Origin: an uncultured beta proteobacterium
GTDB lineage: Bacteria; Pseudomonadota; Gammaproteobacteria; Burkholderiales; Burkholderiaceae_C
Reading direction: 5' to 3'
Assembly: GCA_903838565.1 (NCBI GenBank)
Contig: CAILZB010000060.1
Coordinates: 278,845 to 342,844, forward strand
Length of the DNA stretch: 64,000 nt
Below the pieces are notes generated by a model that did not search any database, was not told the origin of the DNA, and saw only the letters and a list, made by a program, of their open reading frames with translations. Position numbers and translations under genes: made by a program. Below, one piece after another: positions 1 through 8,193 of the stretch. How positions within the stretch are numbered: the stretch's first letter is position 1; each line of letters starts with the position of its first letter.

Positions 1-142
1 ACATGTCGTCGGGCATGCGGTGCGCCGAGACCACGCGCGCCTCGTGCGCAATGCCGAACTGCTGCAGGATTTGCACCGCATGCTGCATCGTCTCCCAGTC
101 GGAACTGGAGCCCATCACCACGCCAACTAAAATTTGAGTCAT
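1..142 (-). CDS. purE: N5-carboxyaminoimidazole ribonucleotide mutase, N-terminal part (runs off window)
   Basis: PurE interconverts N5-CAIR and 4-carboxy-AIR in cytoplasmic purine synthesis. Only about 47 N-terminal residues are inside the window. They read [20 protein letters not shown] and then, after a helix, [11 protein letters not shown], which matches the family's MGSxSDW phosphate-binding loop and SAHR substrate motif. The start is the ATG complementary to 140-142, 36 bases from the divergent thioredoxin gene, so the two promoters must share that short gap. Identity is clear despite the truncation. Confidence 0.9.
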   Translation of the reverse strand, partial: MTQILVGVVMGSSSDWETMQHAVQILQQFGIAHEARVVSAHRMPDDM

Positions 143-178
143 CGTTGAATTTTACGTTTTACCCCTGAGCTATCCCGA

Positions 179-1135
179 ATGATTGACATTACCGAACAAA
201 ATTTCCAGGCCGAAGTCATCGACGCTTCGTTCTCCACCCCCGTCCTGATCGATTTCTGGGCGCCCTGGTGCGGCCCGTGCAAGGCTATCGGCCCGCTGCT
301 GGAGAAGCTGGAAATCGACTACGCCGGCGCGTTCAGCCTGGTGAAGATCAACTCCGACGAACAGCAGCAACTCTCCGCCGCTTTTGGCGTGCGCAGCATC
401 CCGACCTGCATTTTGATGATGAGCGGCAAGCCGGTGGACGGCTTCGCGGGCGCGCTGCCCGAAGGCAAGCTGCGGGAGTTCCTGGACAAACACCTGCCTT
501 CGCCCGAAGCCCTTGCTGCGGACGAGGAAGCCGAACTGGCACAGCAGTTGCTGGAGCAGGGCGACTCCAGCGCCGCGCTGGACAAGCTGGCGCAGGTGCT
601 GGCCACGAATCCGGCGAACGACGACGCGCGCTACGACTACATCAAGCTGTTGATCGGCTCCAACCTGCTGGAAGAAGCGCGCGCCGCTCTGGCACCCAAG
701 CTCACCGAGATCCCGGTGGGATTGCGTTTTTCTGCGGTGGCGCAATGGCTGGACGCGTTGCAGTTCGCCGCCACCGACCCCCGTGGCGAATGGACGCCGG
801 ACGCGTTCGATGCGCTGATCGCGCAGAACAAGCGCGACTTCGACACGCGCTACGCCAAGAGCCGGGTCCTGTTGGCGCGAGGCGAATGGACCGCAGCCAT
901 GGACGAGCTGCTGGAGATCGTGCTGCGCGACAAGAAGTGGAACAACGAGGCCGCGCGCAAGACCATGGTCGCGATGCTGGAGCTGCTGACTCCGCCCAAG
1001 CCCAAGGCCGGCGCCGATGCAGGCGCAAAGACCGCCGGCGGCATCGAGCTGGCGGGCCAGTCCGCGCCCAAGGAAGACCCGCAGGCCGAGCTGGTGTCGC
1101 GCTACCGGCGGCGTTTGAGCATGATGCTAAATTAA
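179..1135 (+). CDS. cnoX: CnoX/YbbN-type thioredoxin-TPR co-chaperone
   Basis: A 318-residue cytoplasmic protein with a thioredoxin domain (about residues 1-110) carrying an intact WCGPC active site (Cys31, Cys34). It is followed by TPR-like helical repeats (about 120-270) and a Lys/Ala/Gly-rich tail. This is the architecture of YbbN/CnoX holdases, which protect chlorine-stressed proteins and hand them to GroEL or DnaK. E. coli CnoX has lost the redox CxxC; this one keeps it, so thiol oxidoreductase activity is plausible. The low-complexity tail (about 270-305) makes it somewhat longer than usual. It starts at the ATG at 179 and is divergent from purE. Confidence 0.88.
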   Translation: MIDITEQNFQAEVIDASFSTPVLIDFWAPWCGPCKAIGPLLEKLEIDYAGAFSLVKINSDEQQQLSAAFGVRSIPTCILMMSGKPVDGFAGALPEGKLREFLDKHLPSPEALAADEEAELAQQLLEQGDSSAALDKLAQVLATNPANDDARYDYIKLLIGSNLLEEARAALAPKLTEIPVGLRFSAVAQWLDALQFAATDPRGEWTPDAFDALIAQNKRDFDTRYAKSRVLLARGEWTAAMDELLEIVLRDKKWNNEAARKTMVAMLELLTPPKPKAGADAGAKTAGGIELAGQSAPKEDPQAELVSRYRRRLSMMLN

Positions 1136-1157
1136 TAGCATTGCGGGACCGACCGTA

Positions 1158-1403
1158 TCAACTCCACTTGGCGTAGACCCAGCCGCACAGCGTCGCACCC
1201 ACGGCCCACAACATCCAGGTGCCGGATACCGCGTAAGGGTAGAGCATCAGGGCCACGCCCGACCAGCTGAGCGCGCGGTTGGACGCCTTCCTGCCCCGTC
1301 GGAACGCCACGTAGCCAAGGATGCCGAACAACAGCAGGCCCGCGATGTAGGTCGGCGTGGGCAGCACCAGCCCCAGAGACTCCAGATCTTTCAATTCATC
1401 CAT
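1158..1403 (-). CDS. Small membrane protein of unknown function
   Basis: An 81-residue protein with two clear hydrophobic stretches (about residues 19-34 and 46-76, the second probably forming two helices) separated by a basic loop containing RRGRK. That charge pattern suggests the loop is cytoplasmic. It lies convergent to cnoX with a 22-bp gap and divergent from the Rieske gene. I do not recognise a family. Coding is supported by codon usage and by the well-formed membrane topology, not by a known domain. Confidence 0.6.
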   Translation of the reverse strand: MDELKDLESLGLVLPTPTYIAGLLLFGILGYVAFRRGRKASNRALSWSGVALMLYPYAVSGTWMLWAVGATLCGWVYAKWS

Positions 1404-1536
1404 GGCGGCGATTGTGCAGCTTTCATTTCACGCTTGCGGGGCTGCACGGCGGCCCGCCCATTTGACGATCTGTCATTCGCCAGGCGTTGATTGGAATCAA
1501 ACTTGCTTCTCTGTAGAAAGGCAGCATGCAAAGTTC

Positions 1537-2070
1537 ATGGAACAAACCACTGACAAACAGCGCCGGAACCTCATGTGGGCGGCCGGTGCGGGAGCCGTGG
1601 CGTGCGGGGCCGCGCTGCTGCTGCGTCCGGGTTGCGCGTCCGTCTCATACCCGCAGGGCTCTGCGCTCGCCGTCGAGTTCGGCGACCTGCCGCAAGGCAA
1701 GCTGCGCACGGTGGAGTGGCGGGGCTTTCCCGTCTGGATATTGCGACGTTCCGCCGCCGAGATCGAGGCACTCGCAGCCCGCGAGGACGCTCTGGCGGAC
1801 CCGGATTCGAAAGCGTCAGTACAGCCTGACGGCTGCCGCAACCGTCATCGTTCGCTGCGCCCGGAAATCTTTGTCGCAATCGGTCTGTGCACGCATCAGG
1901 GCTGCACGCCGGCGTTGGCAAGCACCGGGGGGTTTCTGTGCCCCTGTCATTCGTCCCGCTACGACCTCGCCGGCCGCGTCTTCAAGACCGGGCCGGCCCC
2001 CGCCAACCTGGTGATACCAGCCTATCGCCACGAAGCCGCAGACCGGCTGCTACTGGGAGAGGTCGCCTGA
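1537..2070 (+). CDS. Orphan Rieske [2Fe-2S] protein (petA-like) with twin-arginine-type anchor
   Basis: A 177-residue protein resembling the ubiquinol-cytochrome c reductase iron-sulfur subunit. The Rieske ligand motifs CTHQGC and CPCHSS are complete, and the fold's trailing Gly-Pro-Ala-Pro loop is present (GPAPANLVIPAY). The N-terminus has KQRRNLMW followed by a hydrophobic helix, as in Tat-dependent Rieske anchors. I chose ATG 1537 because it puts the twin arginine at residues 9-10; the reading frame is open further upstream. No cytochrome b or c1 gene is adjacent, so its redox partner is unknown. An alternative is a Rieske subunit of an oxidase or of an uncharacterised electron-transfer chain. 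Confidence 0.82.
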   Translation: MEQTTDKQRRNLMWAAGAGAVACGAALLLRPGCASVSYPQGSALAVEFGDLPQGKLRTVEWRGFPVWILRRSAAEIEALAAREDALADPDSKASVQPDGCRNRHRSLRPEIFVAIGLCTHQGCTPALASTGGFLCPCHSSRYDLAGRVFKTGPAPANLVIPAYRHEAADRLLLGEVA

Positions 2071-2097
2071 AAGGCTGACCCGCCCCCTCCATTCAAC

Positions 2098-2700
2098 TCA
2101 CACCTGAGTGAACAGGTAGATACCGGCAACACTGCACAGGGACCCCAGGCCGGTGACGAGCCAGGCCTCCTGGCGCGCGAGGTGGCGACGGACGCCCAAA
2201 GCCGCAAGGACACCGCCGAAGTGCAGCGCGCCCGTGGTCAGAAGAAAGCCAACGGCATAACTGATGAACCCCGATGCAGGCGCTTCGACACCATGCGCCA
2301 GGCCGTGCAACGACGCCGCCAGCGCGATCACACCCAGCGCGGCGGGAGTCGATGTCTTCTGACGGGAAAGGATCAACATGGCGCCGAACAGGGCCACGCT
2401 CAGGGCGATCATGTGTTCCAGGAAGGGAGCGGTAACGCCCATCGCGCCGAGCGCAGCGCTGACGACCAATGCAGCCATGAAGGTGGCAGGCCCCCACCAG
2501 GCCCTGCCTTGAGGAAGCGCGTTGACCGACCAGACACCCACGGCCACCATGGCCAGCAAATGGTCCAGACCAAAGGGGTGGCTCAGCCCGGCAAGGACGC
2601 CGGCAGTCTCGTGCCCGGTGTGGGCCTGGGCAGTGCAAGCCGCCAGCGCCAGTGCGCCCAGGCTTAGGCCGCGAAGCGATTTAAGAGACAACAACTTCAT
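2098..2700 (-). CDS. hupE: HupE/UreJ-family nickel transporter
   Basis: A 200-residue membrane protein with a cleavable-looking signal sequence ending near AQA and then about six hydrophobic helices. The family signature HPFGLDHLLAM (H-P-x-x-x-x-D-H) follows the signal sequence. HupE proteins import Ni2+ for hydrogenase assembly. The gene is divergent from hybO, and a good sigma-54 -24/-12 element on this strand lies at 2800-2815. This suggests nickel uptake is induced together with the hydrogenase. Confidence 0.88.
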   Translation of the reverse strand: MKLLSLKSLRGLSLGALALAACTAQAHTGHETAGVLAGLSHPFGLDHLLAMVAVGVWSVNALPQGRAWWGPATFMAALVVSAALGAMGVTAPFLEHMIALSVALFGAMLILSRQKTSTPAALGVIALAASLHGLAHGVEAPASGFISYAVGFLLTTGALHFGGVLAALGVRRHLARQEAWLVTGLGSLCSVAGIYLFTQV

Positions 2701-2742
2701 ACGATGCTCCTGAGTGGGTTAAACAAACAATGGGGTTCAAGG

Positions 2743-2777
2743 GGTCACACGCTTGTTGGCACCAGTTTAGTGTGACC
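2743..2777. promoter_or_regulatory. Inverted repeat between hupE and hybO
   Basis: Perfect 8-bp arms GGTCACAC (2743-2750) and GTGTGACC (2770-2777) flank a 19-base spacer. The repeat lies between the predicted hupE transcription start (about 2789) and the hupE start codon, so it would fall in the hupE leader as an operator or an RNA hairpin. No T-run follows on either strand, so it does not look like a terminator. Confidence 0.4.
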
Positions 2778-2799
2778 TTGTCTGCGTACAAAGAATTTA

Positions 2800-2815
2800 C
2801 GCAAAAACCGTGCCG
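2800..2815 (-). promoter_or_regulatory. Sigma-54 (-24/-12) promoter for hupE
   Basis: Read on the minus strand the site is CGGCACGGTTTTTGCG. The GG and GC dinucleotides are separated by exactly 10 bases, and the core GGCACG-N4-TTGC matches the RpoN consensus; only the outermost bases differ. The predicted transcription start is near 2789, giving a leader of about 88 bases before hupE. It pairs with the oppositely oriented sigma-54 site at 2992-3007, so an activator bound between them could serve both genes. Confidence 0.6.
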
Positions 2816-2991
2816 GGCCGGGGTTTGAATGTGTCTCGGCGGAACAAGGCCTGGGGGCAGCCATGCCTGGGAAAGTCCGCGCCCTGACCGGTTACCTGAA
2901 AGATTAGTAAATAACCATCTGCGATGAAAATCATCACAATCTCAGCGGTGATTTCATTGCCATTGCGGCGCCGGCCGGGTCTTTTCGAGCG

Positions 2992-3007
2992 TGGCGCGCA
3001 AATTGCT
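2992..3007 (+). promoter_or_regulatory. Sigma-54 (-24/-12) promoter for the hyb operon
   Basis: TGGCGCGCAAATTGCT fits the RpoN consensus TGGCRYR-N4-TTGCW at every position, with the GG/GC spacing of 10. The predicted transcription start is about 3018, some 38 bases before the hybO ATG. The NtrC-family activator HoxA is encoded at the far end of the same gene run. In Ralstonia eutropha HoxA drives sigma-54 hydrogenase promoters, so this is the expected target. Confidence 0.75.
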
Positions 3008-3055
3008 TCTGAGCCCTTATCAGGACTGATCCAGCCTGGCTCAAGAGGAGACGAC

Positions 3056-4237
3056 ATGGGCGACATGAATGAGATTTTTGACCTCGGTCGCAAGACCCTG
3101 CGCGACGTCGAGAAACGCCTCGACATGTCCCGGCGCGACTACCTGCAGTTTTGCGCCACGCTGGCTGTCACCATGGGCTTGCCCAAGGGCGCGGAAGCCG
3201 CCGTGGCCAAGGCGATCGAAACGGCCCAGCGACCGTCCGTCATCTGGCTGCACTTTCAGGAGTGCACGGGCTGCTCTGAGTCGCTGCTGCGGGCCGAGCA
3301 TCCGACGCTGGAAAAGCTGATCCTGGACGTGATCTCGCTCGACTACCACGAGACCCTGATGGCGGCAGCCGGACACCAGGCCGAGGCGGCGCGCAAGGAC
3401 GCGATGAAGGCCAACAAGGGCAAGTACATCCTGGTGGTGGAAGGCGCCATTCCAGTCAAGGACAACGGCATCTTCTGCAAGATAGGTGGCCACACGGCCA
3501 TCGATCTGGTCAAGGAATGCGCGGCCGACGCGGCCGCGGTGATCGCCATCGGCTCCTGCGCCTCCTGGGGCGGCATGCCTTCGACCGGGCCCAACCCCAC
3601 GGGCGCCTCCAGCGTGGCCGAGGTGCTGGGCAAACCGGTGGTGACCATCCCCGGTTGCCCGCCCAACCCCTACAACTTCCTCGCCACCGTGGTGCACTTC
3701 CTGACCTTCGGCAAGCTGCCCGAAGTGGACAAGCTGGGCCGACCCAAATTCGCCTACTCGCGCCTGATTCACGAGAACTGCGAGCGCCGCGCGCACTTTG
3801 ACGCGGGGCGCTTTGCCATGGAGTTTGGCGACGCCGGACACCGTCAGGGCTACTGCCTGTACAAGTTGGGCTGCAAGGGGCCGGAGACTTACGGCAACTG
3901 CTCCACGCTGGGCTTTGGCGACGCGGGTGAGAACAACTGGCCGGTGGGCTGCGGCCACCCCTGCATCGGTTGCACCGAAAAAGGCGTGGGCTTTACCAAG
4001 CCGATTCATCAGGTCGCCAAGGTGCTCAATGTCACACCTCCGCAGCAATACCCACGGATTGTGGAAGAGCAGGGTAAAGGTGCCTCCTTTGCGTCGGCCG
4101 CGGCGCTCGCCGCGCTCGCCGGAGCCGCAGCCGGCGCGGCGGTGATGCTCACACGCAACCTGGGGCTGTCGCACGCGGCGCAGGAGGCGCAAGCTGGCTC
4201 GGCGGACAGCCAGGCCAAAGACCAGGCAAAGGTGTAA
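3056..4237 (+). CDS. hybO: [NiFe] hydrogenase small subunit, Hyd-2 type
   Basis: A 393-residue electron-transfer subunit of a periplasm-facing uptake hydrogenase. A Tat signal with SRRDYL (residues 25-30) and a short hydrophobic stretch is followed by the mature domain. Its proximal-cluster cysteines start at ECTGC (Cys70, Cys73), and the downstream Cys/His ligands for the other clusters are visible. A C-terminal hydrophobic helix (about 345-372) would anchor it, as in HybO. ATG 3056 is preceded by AAGAGGAGACGAC and yields the canonical signal; the frame is open upstream to 2924, but that extension has no family likeness. The following genes run in the order hybA-hybB-hybC. Confidence 0.95.
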   Translation: MGDMNEIFDLGRKTLRDVEKRLDMSRRDYLQFCATLAVTMGLPKGAEAAVAKAIETAQRPSVIWLHFQECTGCSESLLRAEHPTLEKLILDVISLDYHETLMAAAGHQAEAARKDAMKANKGKYILVVEGAIPVKDNGIFCKIGGHTAIDLVKECAADAAAVIAIGSCASWGGMPSTGPNPTGASSVAEVLGKPVVTIPGCPPNPYNFLATVVHFLTFGKLPEVDKLGRPKFAYSRLIHENCERRAHFDAGRFAMEFGDAGHRQGYCLYKLGCKGPETYGNCSTLGFGDAGENNWPVGCGHPCIGCTEKGVGFTKPIHQVAKVLNVTPPQQYPRIVEEQGKGASFASAAALAALAGAAAGAAVMLTRNLGLSHAAQEAQAGSADSQAKDQAKV

Positions 4238-4239
4238 TC

Positions 4240-5235
4240 ATGGACACCCGTCGCGGATTCCTCAAAGGCGTGGTCGCAGGCGGCGCTGCGGTGACCGCCG
4301 CGGTTGTGGCGCCCCCGGCCTGCGCCCGGGACACGCATACCCGGCCGCCGGAAGCGCTGGGCCTGCTTTACGACGCCACGCTGTGCATTGGTTGCAAGGC
4401 CTGCGTGGCGGCGTGCAAGGTGGCCAACGACAACCCCCCGGAGTTTTCCACCGAAGACCGCCTCTGGGATACGCCGCTGGACACCTCGGGGCACACTTTC
4501 AACCTGATCAAGATGTACCGCAACGGCACGATGGAGACCAAGGACGCGGAAGTCAACGGCTACGCCTTCATGAAGACCTCGTGCATGCACTGCGCCGACC
4601 CGTCCTGCGTCTCGGCCTGCCCGGTATCGGCCATGACCAAGGACCCGGTCACCGGCGTCGTGGGTTACGACCCGGATGCCTGCGTCGGTTGCCGCTACTG
4701 CGTCGTGGCCTGCCCCTTCGGTATCCCCAAATACCAGTACGACTCGCCCACGGGCAAGATCGGCAAGTGCGAACTGTGCCGGCACCGCACCAAGGACGGC
4801 CACTATTCGGCCTGCGCCGAGGTATGCCCCACGGGCGCCACACTCTATGGCCGCACCGCCGACCTGCTGGTGGAGGCCAAGCGCCGCGTCGCGTTGAAAG
4901 CCGGTGACGTGACGCGCTACCCGCGCGGCAAGTTGGGCGGCGTGGACCAGAGCTATGAAGCACCGGTGGGCAAGTATCTGCAGCATGTGTATGGCGAGCA
5001 CGAATATGGCGGCACGCAGGTGCTCAAGCTCTCCGGCGTGACCTTCGCCAAGGTCGGCATGCCCGACCTCAAACCCAACGCGTCGGCAGCCCTGTCCGAG
5101 ACGATTCAGCATTCGCTCTACGGCGGCATGGTGATGCCGATCGCGGTGCTGGGCGTGCTGGGCTTTATCGCCAAGCGCAACGTGCACGAGGAAGAGGACG
5201 CATCTGGCCATGAGTCAGGGGAGAACAAATCATGA
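4240..5235 (+). CDS. hybA: Hydrogenase-2 ferredoxin-type electron carrier HybA
   Basis: A 331-residue periplasmic iron-sulfur protein linking HybO to the membrane subunit. The N-terminus is a Tat signal (MDTRRGFLKG). Several ferredoxin cysteine sets follow: Cys49-x2-Cys52-x2-Cys55-x3-Cys59, then CMHCADPSCVSAC, CVGCRYCVVAC and CELC with a later CAEVC. This is enough for four [4Fe-4S] clusters. A C-terminal hydrophobic helix and a charged tail follow, as in HybA. It begins two bases after hybO and its end overlaps the hybB start by four bases, so translation is coupled. Confidence 0.93.
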   Translation: MDTRRGFLKGVVAGGAAVTAAVVAPPACARDTHTRPPEALGLLYDATLCIGCKACVAACKVANDNPPEFSTEDRLWDTPLDTSGHTFNLIKMYRNGTMETKDAEVNGYAFMKTSCMHCADPSCVSACPVSAMTKDPVTGVVGYDPDACVGCRYCVVACPFGIPKYQYDSPTGKIGKCELCRHRTKDGHYSACAEVCPTGATLYGRTADLLVEAKRRVALKAGDVTRYPRGKLGGVDQSYEAPVGKYLQHVYGEHEYGGTQVLKLSGVTFAKVGMPDLKPNASAALSETIQHSLYGGMVMPIAVLGVLGFIAKRNVHEEEDASGHESGENKS

Positions 5236-6398
5236 CCCAGCAGCAACACGCAGCGCCCACGCCCGTCGGCGGCAGTCTGCTCAACGCCGCCACGCTGGTG
5301 TGCGGCATTCTCATCGCCATCATGGCGTCCATCCTGCTGGTGCGCTTTGTTTTCGGCCTGAGCGCAGTCACCAACGTGAACGACGGCTACTCCTGGGGCA
5401 TCTGGGTCGTGGTCGACGTGATGATCGGCTCGGCCCTGGCCTGCGGCGGCTTCTCGGTGGCGATGCTGGTCTACATCTTCAACAAGGGCCAGTACCACCC
5501 GCTGGTGCGCCCCGCCTTGCTGGCCAGTCTGTTCGGCTACACGCTGGCCGGGGGTGGCATCTTTTTCGACCTGGGTCGCTGGTGGAACTTCTGGCACATC
5601 TTCTGGCCCAGCTACGCCAATCCGAATTCGGTGATGCTCGAAGTGGCAGTTTGCGTGACCGTCTATATCCTGGTGATGTGGGTCGAGTTCGCACCGGTGT
5701 TCCTGGAGAAACTTGGCCTGCACGACATCAAGAAAAAGCTCAACAAGGCAATCTTCTTCTTCATCGCCTTGGGCATCCTGTTGCCCATGATGCACCAGTC
5801 GTCGCTGGGAACGATGCTGGTCGTGATGGGTGGCCAGGTGAATCCGCTGTGGCAGACGCCCGCCGTGCCACTGATCTACCTGCTCACTGCCATCATCATC
5901 GGCTACGGCGTCGTGCTGTTCGAGTCCTGCGTGGCGGCGGCGAGCTATCGGCGCAGCATAGAAATGCACCTGCTCAACCCGATGTCGAAGATCATGCTCG
6001 GCGTGCTGGCCGTCTATCTGGTCGTGCGCTTCGGCGATCTGCTGATTCGCGGCGCGCTGGGTGAAGCCTTCAACCCCAGCTTCGTGGCGCTGTCGTTCTG
6101 GGTGGAAAACATCTGCTTCGCCGCCCCCTTCTTCCTCATCGGCAACGTTGCCGCACGGCGCAATCCGGCGCGGCTCTTCCTCGCGGGGCTGGCCATCATG
6201 CTGGGCGGCAGCCTGCTGCGGCTGAACGGATTCCTGATCGGCTACCAGCATTTCACCGGATCCGGCTGGAGCTATTTCCCGTCGTTCACCGAGGTGATGG
6301 TGACGCTGGGGATGTTCTCGGTGGAGGTCCTCGGATACATCATCATCACGCGCCGTTTCCCCGTGCTGCCGCGGGAAGACGCCAAGCTGGCCACTTAA
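5232..6398 (+). CDS. hybB: Hydrogenase-2 integral membrane subunit, NrfD/HybB family
   Basis: A 388-residue polytopic membrane protein with about ten hydrophobic helices and no haem-ligand pattern. It belongs to the NrfD/PsrC group that passes electrons to quinone, and in E. coli Hyd-2 HybB is thought to couple this to proton movement. The start ATG overlaps the hybA stop by four bases. Having HybB instead of the cytochrome b subunit HoxZ/HupC places this enzyme with Hyd-2-type (group 1c) hydrogenases and not with the group 1d enzymes usually partnered with HoxBC sensors. Confidence 0.93.
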   Translation: MTQQQHAAPTPVGGSLLNAATLVCGILIAIMASILLVRFVFGLSAVTNVNDGYSWGIWVVVDVMIGSALACGGFSVAMLVYIFNKGQYHPLVRPALLASLFGYTLAGGGIFFDLGRWWNFWHIFWPSYANPNSVMLEVAVCVTVYILVMWVEFAPVFLEKLGLHDIKKKLNKAIFFFIALGILLPMMHQSSLGTMLVVMGGQVNPLWQTPAVPLIYLLTAIIIGYGVVLFESCVAAASYRRSIEMHLLNPMSKIMLGVLAVYLVVRFGDLLIRGALGEAFNPSFVALSFWVENICFAAPFFLIGNVAARRNPARLFLAGLAIMLGGSLLRLNGFLIGYQHFTGSGWSYFPSFTEVMVTLGMFSVEVLGYIIITRRFPVLPREDAKLAT

Positions 6399-6416
6399 GC
6401 AAAGAGGAAGACAAAA

Positions 6417-8123
6417 ATGTCCAAACGCATCACGATCGATCCGATCACCCGCATCGAAGGCCATCTGCGTATTGACGTCGATGTCGACAATGGCCACGTC
6501 CAGAAAGCCTGGTCTTCAGGCCAGATGTGGCGTGGCGTCGAACTCATCCTGCTCGGGCGGGACCCGCGCGACGCCTGGGCCATCACGCAACGCATCTGCG
6601 GCGTGTGCACCACGGTGCACGCCATCACCTCGGTGCGCGCCGTGGAAAACGCGCTCAAGATGGAGATCCCGCTGAACGCGCAGTACATCCGCAACCTCAT
6701 CATCCTGGCGCACTCGGTGCACGACTTCATCGTGCACTTTTATCACCTCTCGGCGCTCGATTGGGTGGACGTGACGTCGGCGCTCAAGGCCGACCCCGAC
6801 AAGACCGCGATTCTGGGCGAAAGCCTCTCCAGCTGGCATCTGAACAGCAAGCACGAAATGCGCCGCGTGCATGAACGCCTGAAGCATTTCGTGAATGGCG
6901 GGCAGCTCGGCATCTTCACCAACGGCTACTGGGGTCATCCGGCGATGAAGCTCTCGCCCGAAGTGAACCTGCTGGCCGTGGCGCATTACCTGCAGGCGCT
7001 CGAGGTGCAGCGCAAGGCCAACAAGATCGTCTCCATCCTGGGCTCCAAGACTCCGCACATCCAGAACGTGGCGGTGGGCGGTGTGGCCAATCCCCTGGCC
7101 ACCGATTCACAAGCCGTGCTCACGGTCGAGCGTCTGATGGCGATCAAGGGCTGGATCGACGAACTCTCCGACTTTGTGAAGAACGTGTACCTGATCGACG
7201 TCGCCGCGGTGGGCGCTTTCTACCCCGAGTGGACGCAAATCGGCAAGGGCGTGACCAACTACCTGTCGGTGCCCGACATCCCGCTGGACAGCAAGGGAAC
7301 GCAGTTCGCTTTTCCCGGCGGCTTCATCGAAGGGGGCAATCTGGCCGGGCGCAAACCGATCAGCTCGTTCAACGACGAATACTGGCAAAAGGGCGTGGAA
7401 GAGTCGGTCAAGCACAGCTGGTACAACTACGAGAAGACCGGCGCCCTGCACCCCTACAAGGGCGAGACCACGCCCAACTACACGGACTTCAAGGACGACG
7501 CCAAGTACTCGTGGATGAAATCCCCCACGTTCTACGGCAAGGTGGCTCAGGTGGGCCCGCTGGCGCGCGTGCTCAACGGCTTGGCCGCGGGTCATGCACC
7601 CACGACCACGTACGCCACGGCCGCGCTGGACACGGTCTCGGCCCTGGCGAAAACCAAGATCGGTCTGGACGCGATGCACTCGACCATCGGTCGCCATGCA
7701 GCGCGCGCCATCACCTGCTGCGTCAACGTGGACCTGCTGAGCGAACAATGGACGGCCTTGCTCACCAACATGGGCAAGGGCGACCTCACAACCTTCAACA
7801 AGCCCGTGTTCCCCAAGGACGAGGTCATGGGTGTGGGCTTTCACGAAGCACCGCGCGGCGCGCTCTCGCACTGGGTCGTCATCGACAACGGCAAGATCAA
7901 GAACTACCAGTGCGTCGTGCCCTCGACCTGGAACGCCTGTCCGCGCAACGAGAAGGACGAGCCCGGACCCTACGAAGCCTCGCTCATGGGAACACCCATC
8001 GCCGACGCCGAGAAGCCGCTGGAAGTGCTGCGCACCATCCATTCCTTTGACCCCTGCATCGCCTGCGCCATCCATTTGACGGACAAGGAAAACGACACCG
8101 CCATCTCAGTGCGTGCAGTTTGA
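6417..8123 (+). CDS. hybC: [NiFe] hydrogenase large (catalytic) subunit, Hyd-2 type
   Basis: A 568-residue precursor holding the Ni-Fe(CN)2CO site. The N-terminal ligand motif is RICGVC (Cys61, Cys64) and the C-terminal one is DPCIACAIH (Cys547, Cys550, His553). Fifteen residues follow His553 and would be clipped by HybD after nickel insertion. It has no signal peptide and travels through Tat bound to HybO. A RBS-like AAGAGGAAG precedes the ATG. A hairpin with a T-rich tract follows 22 bases after the stop codon, before hybD. Confidence 0.96.
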   Translation: MSKRITIDPITRIEGHLRIDVDVDNGHVQKAWSSGQMWRGVELILLGRDPRDAWAITQRICGVCTTVHAITSVRAVENALKMEIPLNAQYIRNLIILAHSVHDFIVHFYHLSALDWVDVTSALKADPDKTAILGESLSSWHLNSKHEMRRVHERLKHFVNGGQLGIFTNGYWGHPAMKLSPEVNLLAVAHYLQALEVQRKANKIVSILGSKTPHIQNVAVGGVANPLATDSQAVLTVERLMAIKGWIDELSDFVKNVYLIDVAAVGAFYPEWTQIGKGVTNYLSVPDIPLDSKGTQFAFPGGFIEGGNLAGRKPISSFNDEYWQKGVEESVKHSWYNYEKTGALHPYKGETTPNYTDFKDDAKYSWMKSPTFYGKVAQVGPLARVLNGLAAGHAPTTTYATAALDTVSALAKTKIGLDAMHSTIGRHAARAITCCVNVDLLSEQWTALLTNMGKGDLTTFNKPVFPKDEVMGVGFHEAPRGALSHWVVIDNGKIKNYQCVVPSTWNACPRNEKDEPGPYEASLMGTPIADAEKPLEVLRTIHSFDPCIACAIHLTDKENDTAISVRAV

Positions 8124-8144
8124 CAAGAAGCGGAGTTACCATGC

Positions 8145-8177
8145 GAGGGTCGACCGATGTCGGCCCTCTTTTATTTT
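8145..8177 (+). terminator. Hairpin plus T-tract between hybC and hybD (attenuator or terminator)
   Basis: Arms GAGGGTCGAC (8145-8154) and GTCGGCCCTC (8159-8168) pair over 10 bp with one G-U, around the loop CGAT. They are followed at once by TTTTATTTT (8169-8177). This is a standard intrinsic-terminator layout placed inside a co-directional gene run. Partial read-through would lower expression of hybD and the maturation genes relative to the structural subunits. It could also protect the 3' end of a hybOABC transcript. Confidence 0.7.
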
Positions 8178-8193
8178 GTGAGGCAGAGCAACT

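Noticed and set aside
3041..4192. Long minus-strand open frame opposite hybO (also similar ones opposite hybB, hypF, hoxA, HypD and the ABC and ALDH genes)
   Set aside because: High-GC shadow frames: low complexity, His/Arg-rich text with no domain, lying wholly over well-supported genes.
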